The notes under the pieces were generated by a model. That model ran no database searches. It had not been told where the DNA came from and was given only the letters and a program-made list of their open reading frames with translations. DNA of 64,000 bases, from positions 248,001-312,000 of the forward strand of contig CAVPDA010000010.1 of NCBI GenBank assembly GCA_963702495.1, read 5' to 3'. The position numbers were made by a program, and so were the translations under genes. Shown in pieces: positions 36,325 to 44,731 of the stretch; the first letter of the stretch is position 1; every line of letters starts with the position of its first letter. The DNA comes from CAVPDA01 sp963702495. GTDB lineage: Bacteria > Pseudomonadota > Gammaproteobacteria > Burkholderiales > Rhodocyclaceae.

Positions 36325-39147
36325 ATGAAACGCATGCTGTTCAATGCGACACAGGCTGAGGAGCTCCGTGTCGCGATCGTCAACGGTCAGAAGCTGGTCG
36401 ACCTCGATATCGAGTCAGCCAACAAGGAGCAACGCAAGAGCAACATCTACAAGGCGGTAATCACCCGCATCGAGCCCAGTCTCGAAGCATGCTTCGTCAA
36501 CTACGGCGCCGAGCGCCACGGCTTCCTGCCGTTCAAGGAAGTTTCCCGCTCCTTCTTCAAGACCGATGTCGAGCCGGCGCGCGCGCGCGTCCAGGATGCG
36601 CTGCATGAAGGACAGGAACTGATCGTCCAGGTGGACAAGGACGAGCGCGGCAACAAGGGGGCAGCGCTCACCACCTTCATCAGCCTGGCCGGCCGCTATC
36701 TCGTCCTGATGCCGAACAATCCGCGCGGAGGCGGCGTTTCCCGTCGCGTCGAGGGCGAGGATCGCTCTGAACTACGCGAAGTGATGGATCAGATCGAGAC
36801 TCCAGCGGGAATGAGCCTGATCGCCCGCACTGCCGGCATCGGCCGCACGCTGGAGGAATTGCAGTGGGACCTGAACTACCTGCTGCAACTCTGGCGCGCC
36901 ATCGAGGGCGCCGCCCAGGCGCAGTCGGGCGCATTTCTGATCTACCAGGAAGGCAGTCTCGTGATCCGGGCCATTCGCGACTATTTCCAGCCGGATGTCG
37001 GCGAGATCCTGATCGATACCGACGATGTCTTCGATCAGGCGTGCCAGTTCATGGGCCACGTCATGCCGGGCAACGTCAATCGGGTCAAGCGTTACCGGGA
37101 TGACGTACCCCTGTTCTCGCGCTTCCAGATCGAGCATCAGATCGAGACCGCCTTCGGCCGGCAGGTGACGCTGCCCTCGGGCGGCGCCATCGTCGTGGAT
37201 CACACCGAGGCCCTGGTGTCGATCGACGTCAATTCGGGGCGTGCCACGCGCGGCCAGGACATCGAGGAGACGGCTCTGCGAACCAACTCCGAGGCCGCCG
37301 ACGAGATTGCCCGCCAGTTGCGCTTGCGCGACCTGGGCGGGTTGATCGTCATCGACTTCATCGACATGGAGAATCCGCGCAACCAGCGCGAGGTGGAAAG
37401 CCGCCTGCGCGAAGCCCTGCACCACGATCGGGCGCGGGTGCAGATGGGCAAGATCTCGCGCTTCGGCCTGCTCGAACTGTCGCGCCAGCGCCTGCGTCCG
37501 GCCCTGGCGGAGATGAGTTACATCCCGTGCCCGCGGTGTACCGGAACGGGGCATATCCGCAGCACCGAATCGGCCGCCCTGCATATCCTGCGCATCCTCG
37601 AAGAGGAGGCGATGAAGGAGAATACGGGGGCGGTCCATGCCCAGGTTCCGGTCGATGTCGGCACTTTCCTGCTCAACGAAAAGCGCGCCGACGTCCAAGC
37701 CGTCGAACTCCGCCACAAGGTCAACCTAATCCTGATTCCGAACACGAATCTGGAAACCCCGGCGTACGAGGTGGTGCGCCTGCGCCACGACCAGTTGAAC
37801 ACGGAAGAAGTGGCGCAGCCGAGCTACAAGATGGTCGAGATACCGCAACGGGAAGAGTACGCACCTGCTGCCGCGTCCGAGCCCCGGCCCCAGCGCCAGG
37901 AAGCCGCGGTCAAGGGAATCACGCCCGACCAGCCGGCGCCCATCGTCGAACCGAAACCGGACGCCCAGGGCATCGCGCCGCCGGCGGCCGCAGGGGCCAG
38001 GCAAAGCATCGTCCAGAAGATCTTCGCCTGGTTCCGCGGCAACCGGAAACCGGAGCCGGTCGTCGAAAAGGCGGAACCCCTGACGACGCGGCCCACGCCG
38101 CGGGAGGGAGGAAGACGCGGCGGACGACCCCGCCCCGAAGGTCCAGGTCGCGGTCCGCGTCCCGAGCGCGGCGAGCGCGGGGAGCGTCCGGAGCGTGGCG
38201 AACGGCCCGATCGCGGAGAACGGGGCGAGCGCGCGGAAGGGCGCCTGCAACCATCGCGGCCGGAAGCAGAAGCCGGTCGTGAGTCGCGGCGCCAGCGCGG
38301 GGAGCGCCCTGAGCGCGGCGAACGGGGCGAGCGGCCGGAGCGCCAGGAACGTGGCGAACGGCAGGAACGGCCGGAAGCTCGCGGTGAGCCGCGCCAGCCG
38401 CGGCCACCGAGAGAGCGCGCTCCGGCGGCGCCCGCCGCGGTCGCACCGGAAACGGTCACGGAGCCGGAAACGATCGCCGCTGTCGGCGCCGAGGAAGCAG
38501 CGTCGGCTGCCGCCGTCGGCGAGGGCGCTACGCAACGCGGCCGGCGCAATCGGCGCGGCGGACGCCGCGAGCGCGGCGAGCGCAAACCGGGGGAAGGTTC
38601 GCCGGAAACCGTGCCGACGCCTGAGTCGGCCGAGACCGCGGCGGTCGGCGGCACCGATGTCGGTCTCGCCGCCGTCGCGGCGGCGGTTGCGGCGGTGAGC
38701 GCGACGCCGGCGGAGGCCGAGATGTCACCGGCCCTTGCCGAAGCCGAAGCGATGGCACCCGTGCCGATCGCGGGCACGACACCGGTCGAGGTTGCCGTGG
38801 TCGAGAGATCCAGCGAATCCTTCGCCGAGGCCAGCATGCCGGTCCGCATCGTGGAGGCACCGGCCGTGCCGACACCCGAACCGGTGTTGGCCGTATCTCC
38901 GCTTCCAGAATCAGCTGCCGTCCCGATGCCGGAAGCCGCGCCCGTGGCCGAACCGGTGACTCTCTCCGCAACCTTGGAACAGAGCGGGCTGGTAATGGTG
39001 GAGACGAGTGCGGATCGGGTGCAGGCATGGCGACAACCCGAAGCGCCGGAGGAACAGCCGGAGGCACTTCGCCGGCGCCCCCGCGGCGAAGCGGTCCCGG
39101 TCCCGGTGGCAGCGGAGCCTCTGGTTCAGATCGAAACCCGAAAATAA
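36325..39147 (+). CDS. rne: ribonuclease E
   Basis: A 940-residue RNase E, the main mRNA-decay and rRNA-processing endonuclease. The start MKRMLFNATQAEELRVAIVNG is conserved. An S1 domain follows (about 37-120), then the DNase-I-like catalytic part with Asp in VSIDVNSGRATRG (about 301) and VIDFIDMENPRNQ (about 344). The Zn-link CPRCTGTG is at about 402-409. The C-terminal 400 residues are low-complexity. An Arg/Glu/Gly stretch (repeats of RGERPERGE and variants, about 600-710) probably binds RNA. An Ala/Pro/Glu stretch then ends with QPEALRRRPRGEAVP. This layout is typical of betaproteobacterial RNase E degradosome scaffolds. Confidence 0.96.
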   Translation: MKRMLFNATQAEELRVAIVNGQKLVDLDIESANKEQRKSNIYKAVITRIEPSLEACFVNYGAERHGFLPFKEVSRSFFKTDVEPARARVQDALHEGQELIVQVDKDERGNKGAALTTFISLAGRYLVLMPNNPRGGGVSRRVEGEDRSELREVMDQIETPAGMSLIARTAGIGRTLEELQWDLNYLLQLWRAIEGAAQAQSGAFLIYQEGSLVIRAIRDYFQPDVGEILIDTDDVFDQACQFMGHVMPGNVNRVKRYRDDVPLFSRFQIEHQIETAFGRQVTLPSGGAIVVDHTEALVSIDVNSGRATRGQDIEETALRTNSEAADEIARQLRLRDLGGLIVIDFIDMENPRNQREVESRLREALHHDRARVQMGKISRFGLLELSRQRLRPALAEMSYIPCPRCTGTGHIRSTESAALHILRILEEEAMKENTGAVHAQVPVDVGTFLLNEKRADVQAVELRHKVNLILIPNTNLETPAYEVVRLRHDQLNTEEVAQPSYKMVEIPQREEYAPAAASEPRPQRQEAAVKGITPDQPAPIVEPKPDAQGIAPPAAAGARQSIVQKIFAWFRGNRKPEPVVEKAEPLTTRPTPREGGRRGGRPRPEGPGRGPRPERGERGERPERGERPDRGERGERAEGRLQPSRPEAEAGRESRRQRGERPERGERGERPERQERGERQERPEARGEPRQPRPPRERAPAAPAAVAPETVTEPETIAAVGAEEAASAAAVGEGATQRGRRNRRGGRRERGERKPGEGSPETVPTPESAETAAVGGTDVGLAAVAAAVAAVSATPAEAEMSPALAEAEAMAPVPIAGTTPVEVAVVERSSESFAEASMPVRIVEAPAVPTPEPVLAVSPLPESAAVPMPEAAPVAEPVTLSATLEQSGLVMVETSADRVQAWRQPEAPEEQPEALRRRPRGEAVPVPVAAEPLVQIETRK

Positions 39148-39657
39148 GTCCGGGTTCGCCTGCCGGCGCAACACTGGCCGGCACGGCCGCAGTGAACGTT
39201 GGCGCAGGGTCTCCAGAAGACCCTGCGCCGCGTCCTCCACCATGTCCAGCACCACATCGAAACCCTTCTCGCCGCCGTAGTACGGATCCGGTACCTCGTC
39301 TGTATCGAAGCTTCGGGCGTAGCGCATGAACAGGTCGATCTTGTGCCGATGCCGCTCCGGGCAGGCAGTGTGCAACTCCTCCAAGTTCTCGCGATCCATC
39401 GCCAGAATCAGGTCGAATTCCTCAAAATCCGTCGGTGCGATGCGCCGCGCCCGCAGACGGCTGAGATCGATGCCGCGCCGCTGCGCGGCCCGTTGCGCCC
39501 TGGGATCCGGCGGCTCGCCCGCATGGTAGGCGTGCGTTCCAGCAGAGTTTACATTAATTTTATCATCCAGTTTATTGTTTTTAAGCAGATATCTTACCAC
39601 GCCCTCGGCGCTCGGCGAGCGACAGATATTGCCCATGCAAACCAGCAGAATGCGCAT
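38911..39657 (-). CDS. low-molecular-weight protein tyrosine phosphatase with C-terminal extension
   Basis: The first about 155 residues are a complete LMW-PTP. The P-loop CMGNICRS (C7-x5-R13) and the general acid loop VPDPYYGG are clear, and the domain ends near LLETLRQR. The frame then continues about 90 residues, rich in Arg/His/Cys, to a stop at 38911, antisense to the last 237 bp of rne. Normal family proteins stop at about 155-165 residues, so the tail is either a true extension or follows loss of the original stop. It may act on tyrosine-phosphorylated proteins or in exopolysaccharide control, by family. Confidence 0.88.
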   Translation of the reverse strand: MRILLVCMGNICRSPSAEGVVRYLLKNNKLDDKINVNSAGTHAYHAGEPPDPRAQRAAQRRGIDLSRLRARRIAPTDFEEFDLILAMDRENLEELHTACPERHRHKIDLFMRYARSFDTDEVPDPYYGGEKGFDVVLDMVEDAAQGLLETLRQRSLRPCRPVLRRQANPDLFSGFDLNQRLRCHRDRDRFAAGAPAKCLRLFLRRFGLSPCLHPIRTRLHHYQPALFQGCGESHRFGHGRGFRHRDGS

Positions 39658-40232
39658 CTCGATTCGGACAACCCATTAAAGCCAGCCCGCGACGGGCTGG
39701 GGTGTTTGCGGAAACGACAGGACGGAGCGGGTCAATGGGGGGAATTGTTACCCAGGCGCGAGGAAACGAAAAGGAGGAACGCGGCGTAATAGTGAATGCT
39801 GATTGTTACAATACCTACATTAACTATTGATTTTATTAATATTATTTCACCAACGTGGCGCATATGCCGTCACCTAGGCCAGGATCGCTCCGGGAGATCC
39901 TCTCGACGCCAAGCCGGAGAAGGCTTCGGCGCGCACGATGGGGCGCTACCGCACTGCGGGACAGGTCTTTGGCTCCGGCCGAAATCCCGGCACGGCCTTG
40001 ATCCGGGCGCGCCGTCCCGGCGGAAACAACGCACGAGTCGGGGTCACGGACCGCTTGTTGCGCGCCACATCCGTACCCGTGGGGCTGGTGCAACGAGGTC
40101 GGAGCATGACATTGGTCAACGCGCGTTTCCCACGGGGCCGGAACAATCAGCGCGCAGCACAAAGACCCGCATCCAAAGAGGTCGGCCGCAGCTTCAGTTT
40201 TGTCCAGCTAACGACTCGAATCGGAGGATTCC
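39658..40232. other. 575-bp intergenic region with AT-rich island
   Basis: It lies between the divergent LMW-PTP and the cytochrome gene. It has an 8-bp hairpin (CCAGCCCG/CGGGCTGG, 39682-39700) followed on the minus strand by CTTTAAT. An AT-rich island at about 39790-39848 (TTACAATACC, TTGATTTTATTAAT) stands out from the GC-rich surroundings and is a likely promoter/regulatory zone for the plus-strand respiratory genes. No gene is supported. Confidence 0.5.
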
Positions 40233-41474
40233 GTGAATCACCTGTCACGACTCATATTTGCCGCGATTGCCCTGGCTTGCCTGGCGCTTCCATCCGCAAC
40301 GATCGCCGCGGAGGAGGCCTGGGATGAAGCCAAGCCCTTGCACCACACCAACGCCTTCGTGTGCAAGCGCTGTCATCTCGACATCTTCCGCAGTTGGGAG
40401 AAGTCGATGCACGCCAACAGTTCGGCCCTGAAGAACCCTCTGCACGGCGCCTTTTACCAGGCCACCGTGGGCGACCCGAGGCAGGAAGGCGTGCTGGCCA
40501 AGGAAAATGGCAAGTACCCCGAATGCCTCAACTGCCATGCTCCCAGCGCGGCCCTCGACAAGAAGACCAAGCTCGACGCAGTGTCGGCCTATGGCGAAGG
40601 CGTCAGCTGCGTCGCCTGCCACAGCCTGAAGCGCTTCAAGGGCGTCAAGGGGCCGGACGGCCAGCCCCAGCGCGGCATTGCGGCCTACGAGGTAGCGACG
40701 AACGGCCTCATGGCACCCTCAGGCATCAACTATTCACCGACCAAGCCGACCGACTCCCAGAAAGGCAATCCGGCGATAAAGCCCCACCATCCCTATGTGC
40801 GCGAAGGCAACCCCGCCATGCGCACCAGCGACGCGTGCATGGGCTGCCACGAGGAGCGTTCCAACTTCAAGGGCGCGCCCCTGTGCGTGACCGGCGAGGA
40901 AATGCGGGCCTCGGGCTCCTTCGCCACCTGCCAGTCCTGCCACATGCCCAAGGTGGACGGAGTCACCGATCACAGCATGGCGGGCGGCCACAGCGCCGAC
41001 ATGGTGAAGCGCGGCGTCGTCATGTCGATCAATGCCAACGTGGACGGCGAGCGCATCAAGGCCAAGCTTCTGCTCACCAACAAGTTGCCCCACGCCTTCC
41101 CCACCGGCGCACCGTTCCGCCACATGGTGGTCAAGGTGCGCGCCTACGACAAGGAAGGCCAACTGCTGTGGGAGAACTTCAAGACCAATCCGGCGGCAGA
41201 GGATCCCCAGTCCGCCTTCCATTACGTGCTGGGCAACGACCAGGACCAGATTGCCCAGCCGCCGGCGGCGACCAAGGTGCTGGCCAACACGCGGCTCAAA
41301 CCCAATGAGACGCGCGAACTCAGCTATGACATTCCGGGGACGAAAGTCGCAGTGGTGCGCGCGGAAGCGTTGTACAACGTGCTCGCCCCGCCGCTCATTG
41401 CCCAGATGGGCGACAAGCTGCCGAAGGAGATGACCGCCCACAAGGTGGCAGCCACCGCCGAGTTCTGGCGCTAG
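40233..41474 (+). CDS. pentaheme cytochrome c (cytochrome c554 type)
   Basis: A 413-residue periplasmic cytochrome. A signal peptide (HLSRLIFAAIALACLALP, cleavage near TIAAEE) precedes five CxxCH heme sites: CKRCH, CLNCH, CVACH, CMGCH and CQSCH, all within the first 250 residues. The C-terminal 150 residues lack hemes and look like an immunoglobulin/beta domain (IKAKLLLTNKLPHAFPTG). The general pattern fits the cytochrome c554/multiheme families. It starts at GTG with GGAGG seven bases before it. It precedes a NapA-like reductase by 222 bp and is probably its electron donor or carrier (inference). Confidence 0.88.
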   Translation: MNHLSRLIFAAIALACLALPSATIAAEEAWDEAKPLHHTNAFVCKRCHLDIFRSWEKSMHANSSALKNPLHGAFYQATVGDPRQEGVLAKENGKYPECLNCHAPSAALDKKTKLDAVSAYGEGVSCVACHSLKRFKGVKGPDGQPQRGIAAYEVATNGLMAPSGINYSPTKPTDSQKGNPAIKPHHPYVREGNPAMRTSDACMGCHEERSNFKGAPLCVTGEEMRASGSFATCQSCHMPKVDGVTDHSMAGGHSADMVKRGVVMSINANVDGERIKAKLLLTNKLPHAFPTGAPFRHMVVKVRAYDKEGQLLWENFKTNPAAEDPQSAFHYVLGNDQDQIAQPPAATKVLANTRLKPNETRELSYDIPGTKVAVVRAEALYNVLAPPLIAQMGDKLPKEMTAHKVAATAEFWR

Positions 41475-41482
41475 CGGCAACC

Positions 41483-41505
41483 CAGGGCGGGCGCAGCCCG
41501 CCCTG
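41483..41505 (+). other. intercistronic hairpin after the pentaheme gene
   Basis: A 9-bp stem CAGGGCGGG/CCCGCCCTG with a five-base loop sits nine bases after the stop codon; no T run follows. It could be an mRNA-stability or partial termination element. Confidence 0.5.
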
Positions 41506-41650
41506 CTCGACTCGCCCGGAAGCGGCGGGCCACAGGCCTGCCGGTGGAGGGTTGCGGCTGCGGCCTTTTGCCGCATCCCCGGTTCCGGGCGCTTGATCCG
41601 CGTCAATTCCCCGTTCTCCCCATTGGTGGCCCAATAGCGGCCTGGCTCCG

Positions 41651-41670
41651 CGCGAACGTTCACGTTCGCG
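41651..41670 (+). promoter_or_regulatory. palindrome before the NapA-like gene
   Basis: A 9-bp perfect inverted repeat CGCGAACGT/ACGTTCGCG with a two-base centre ends 26 bases before the ATG. It could be an operator or a leader hairpin; no regulator is assigned. Confidence 0.45.
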
Positions 41671-41696
41671 TCTTTCCTCGTCAACTTGAAGGAGCC

Positions 41697-44192
41697 ATGC
41701 CCATGCCGCAGCAATGCACTCCCCGTGTGCCACTGCAGTTCGCCCCCGATGAACTTGAAGCCCTGCAGCGCGATCCCCGCACCTGCAAGCGCGATCGCCG
41801 AACCTTCCTGAAGTGGAGCACCGCCCTGGCCGCCCAGGCGGCGGCCGGCGGTGCCCTCGACCTGCTCAGCGGCGGCCCGGTCCGCGCCGACGACACCATG
41901 GCCAACGTCGCGCGCTGGGTGTATTCCGTGTGCGGCTACTGCTCGGTCGGCTGCGGCCTGCACATCGGCGTCGATGCCGCCGGCAAGGCGGTGTTCATCA
42001 AGGGCAACGCGCGCCACCCCACCAACGCCGGCCAGGTCTGCGTCAAGGGCCTGTACGAGTACAAGGTGCTCGACGACAGCCAACTTCGGGTGGGCAGCCG
42101 CGCCCGCTACCCGCTGCTGCGCAACGCCGCCGGCGGTTACGACCGCATCACCTGGGAGCAGGCCATCGACCTGCTGGCGCGGCGCATCGCCGACGCGGTC
42201 GCCCGGGACGGCCCCGACTCGGTCGGCATCTACAACACCGGACAATGGACCTTGGAGGAGTATTACTCCATGGGCAAACTGGGCAAGGGCGCCATCGGCA
42301 CCAGCGTGATGGACTCCAACACCCGGCTGTGCATGGCGGCGGCAGTCTATGGCTACATGAGCACCTTCGGCTCCGACGGCCCGCCCGGCTGCTATGCGGA
42401 CATCGAGCACACCGACTGTTTCTTCCTCATCGGCACCAATCCGGCGGAGATGCATCCCCAGGTATGGCGGCGCATTGCCAAGGCGCGCGCGACGACGCGG
42501 CGGCCGAAGCTGATCGTGGTGGACCCGCGCCGCACGCTCACCGCGCGCAGTGCCGACCTGCACCTGGCGCTTCGGCCGGGGACCAACGTCGCCCTGATGA
42601 ACGGCATCCTGCAACAACTGATCGCCAAGGGCTGGATCGCCCGCGACTACATCGACGCCCACACCCGCAATTTCGAGGCGCTGCGGGCCAAGATCGCAGC
42701 CTATACGCCGCAGAAGGTGGCGCAGATCACCGGGCTCGCTGCGACGGACATCGAAACCGCGGCGCGCTGGATCGGCGAATCGCGCGACGTCTGGTCGCTC
42801 TTCATCCAGGGCGTGTACCAGAGCATGGGCGCGACCGACACGGTGCGGCTGATCTGCGCCATGCATCTCGTCACCGGCAAGATCGGCCGCCCCGGGTCCG
42901 CGCCGTTCAGCATCACCGGCCAGTCCACCGCCATGAGCAACCGCGAGGCAGGCGGCTCGTCGGCGCTGGCGGGCTACCGCAACTACTACAACCCGGACCA
43001 GGTGGCAGCGCTGGAGACGGCCTGGAACGTTCCGGCCGGCCGCATCCCGCGCCATGCCACGGTGCCGGTCAGCTCCGACAAGGAACTCCAGCCGGGCATA
43101 GCGAGCATGACTTCGATGATGCGCGAGGGCGCACTCAAGGTCTGGTGGGTCGCCTGCAGCAATCCGGCGGTATCGCTGCCCGACCTCAACCAGCTGTTCG
43201 CCGATCTCGATTTCGCCAATCCGCAGCGCCCCTTCGTCGTGGTGCAGGACATCTACGATCCGATGGAGACCAAGGTGTTCGCGGACCTGTTCCTGCCAGC
43301 GGCGCAATGGGCGGAGAAGACCGGTACCTACACCTGCTCGGAGCGCCGCGTGAACCTCGGCCGCCAGGCGCTGACGCCCCCCGGATTCGAACTGCGGCCG
43401 GCCTACGGCGCCTATTCGGATTTCGACATCATCCGCATGGTGGCGCAGAGGCTGGCGACGCTCGACGCCCGCTATCGTGATGCGGGCGGCAAGCCGCTGA
43501 TCGGCTACGCGACGCCGGAACAGTGCTTCGAGGAATGGAAGCGCGTCTCCGCCGGACGCCCCTGCGACATGAGCGGCATGAGCTACGCGTCCATCGAGGC
43601 GAACAACGGCCTGGCCTGGCCCTCCACCGCGACCAATCCGACCGGCGGCGCCCGCCTCTACACCGACGGGCGCTTCAACACCAACTGGGACCGCGCCCAG
43701 TACGGCAAGAGTCCGGATGCGCCCTGGATCGATCCCGACGACCTGGCCCGTGCCTACCTGTGGGCGGTGGACTACGTTCCGCCGCCGGAGGTGCCGGACG
43801 AAGAGTATCCGTTCTGGCTCAACACCGGCCGGGTCATCGAGCATTTCCATACCCGCACCAAGACCAAGCGCGTGGCCCAGGCGCACGAGATGGTCCCGGA
43901 AAACTTCGTCGAGATCCATCCTGCCGATGCCGACGTCCTGCGGCTGAGGACGGGTGATCTGGCGCGGCTGACCACGCGCCGCGGCGAGATCGTGGTCAAG
44001 GCGCGGGTGACCGAGACCGTGGCCGCCGGACAGGTCTTCGTGCCGATGCACTTCGGCGACCTGGACCCGGTGGACGTCGCCGAAAACGGCGGGCGCCAGG
44101 TGGCGGTAAACCGGCTCACGCTCAACTACGTGGACCCGGTGTGTTACCAGCCCATCTACAAACACTGCGCCGTGCGCGTGGCCAAGGCCTGA
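41697..44192 (+). CDS. Tat-exported NapA-like molybdopterin oxidoreductase
   Basis: An 831-residue bis-MGD enzyme of the DMSO reductase family. A Tat signal (DRRTFLKWS, about 33-41) is followed by a [4Fe-4S] site at Cys79, 82, 86 and 115 with the conserved CVKG lysine. The Mo-ligand region DSNTRLCMAAAVYGYMSTFG (Cys212) closely resembles periplasmic nitrate reductase NapA, as do GTNPAEMHPQVWRRI and the C-terminal molydopterin-binding domain. The length matches NapA (828 in E. coli). The start follows AAGGAG. Unlike nap operons, no napB, napC or napD lies here; instead two multiheme cytochromes flank it. Nitrate is the likeliest substrate, but selenate, chlorate or other oxyanions are possible. 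Confidence 0.88.
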   Translation: MPMPQQCTPRVPLQFAPDELEALQRDPRTCKRDRRTFLKWSTALAAQAAAGGALDLLSGGPVRADDTMANVARWVYSVCGYCSVGCGLHIGVDAAGKAVFIKGNARHPTNAGQVCVKGLYEYKVLDDSQLRVGSRARYPLLRNAAGGYDRITWEQAIDLLARRIADAVARDGPDSVGIYNTGQWTLEEYYSMGKLGKGAIGTSVMDSNTRLCMAAAVYGYMSTFGSDGPPGCYADIEHTDCFFLIGTNPAEMHPQVWRRIAKARATTRRPKLIVVDPRRTLTARSADLHLALRPGTNVALMNGILQQLIAKGWIARDYIDAHTRNFEALRAKIAAYTPQKVAQITGLAATDIETAARWIGESRDVWSLFIQGVYQSMGATDTVRLICAMHLVTGKIGRPGSAPFSITGQSTAMSNREAGGSSALAGYRNYYNPDQVAALETAWNVPAGRIPRHATVPVSSDKELQPGIASMTSMMREGALKVWWVACSNPAVSLPDLNQLFADLDFANPQRPFVVVQDIYDPMETKVFADLFLPAAQWAEKTGTYTCSERRVNLGRQALTPPGFELRPAYGAYSDFDIIRMVAQRLATLDARYRDAGGKPLIGYATPEQCFEEWKRVSAGRPCDMSGMSYASIEANNGLAWPSTATNPTGGARLYTDGRFNTNWDRAQYGKSPDAPWIDPDDLARAYLWAVDYVPPPEVPDEEYPFWLNTGRVIEHFHTRTKTKRVAQAHEMVPENFVEIHPADADVLRLRTGDLARLTTRRGEIVVKARVTETVAAGQVFVPMHFGDLDPVDVAENGGRQVAVNRLTLNYVDPVCYQPIYKHCAVRVAKA

Positions 44193-44205
44193 GGAGAACC
44201 CGACC

Positions 44206-44646
44206 ATGACGAATCGTTTCCTCCGGCTCGCCCTCGTCGCCGTAATTGCAGTGGCGTGGCTGCCCGCCTCCGCCGGCCGTGCCGTCCAGACCACCGGCAA
44301 TCAGACCTACGACACCAGCTACGCGGTGGAGAACAGCCAGGCCTGCCTCGGCGGCGGCTGCCACGAGCTGGATGCGCAGTTGGTGGCGGACTACACCGCA
44401 TCCGCCATGACTCATGTCATGGTCAAGTGCAATGTCTGCCACGGCACCCACACGGCGGCGGATGTGGGCCTGCCCAAAGCGAACCTGACCGGCTATCGCA
44501 CCGGCATGGGCGCCACCGGTTATGTCGTCGGCAAGGATCGCTGCCTGGCCTGCCACAGCGGCGCATCGCTGCAGCCGGGACATCCTTCCGCGGCGCGCGA
44601 CTGCATCGCATGTCACGCCCCGCACGTGTTCCCCGCCGGGCATTGA
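44206..44646 (+). CDS. small tetraheme cytochrome c with CX4CH motif
   Basis: A 146-residue periplasmic cytochrome with a signal peptide ending near SAGRAVQ. It has three CxxCH sites (CNVCH at 75-79, CLACH at 113-117, CIACH at 133-137) and one CLGGGCH at 47-53, a CX4CH spacing known from cytochrome c3/c7-like proteins. It follows the NapA-like gene by 13 bp with a GAGGAG ribosome site, so the two are translated together. It is not NapB (which is diheme), but could hold the same position as small electron-transfer subunit. Partner assignment is inferred. Confidence 0.85.
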   Translation: MTNRFLRLALVAVIAVAWLPASAGRAVQTTGNQTYDTSYAVENSQACLGGGCHELDAQLVADYTASAMTHVMVKCNVCHGTHTAADVGLPKANLTGYRTGMGATGYVVGKDRCLACHSGASLQPGHPSAARDCIACHAPHVFPAGH

Positions 44647-44667
44647 GAGCGATATCGGGACGGTGAT

Positions 44668-44690
44668 CATGGGGTCGGCACTCCCCCATG
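44668..44690. terminator. possible bidirectional terminator hairpin
   Basis: CATGGGG/CCCCATG with a nine-base loop lies between the convergent tetraheme and ABC ATPase genes. No strong T run; low confidence. Confidence 0.35.
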
Positions 44691-44731
44691 TTGCCGGACC
44701 CGTCCCGGCCGTGCCGGGAGGCTGGGTTCAT

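Noticed and set aside
39820..39845. TTGAT-TTTA-TTAAT as an FNR/Anr box upstream of the cytochrome gene
   Set aside because: Only the first half-site matches TTGAT; the second half differs from ATCAA at three of five bases.
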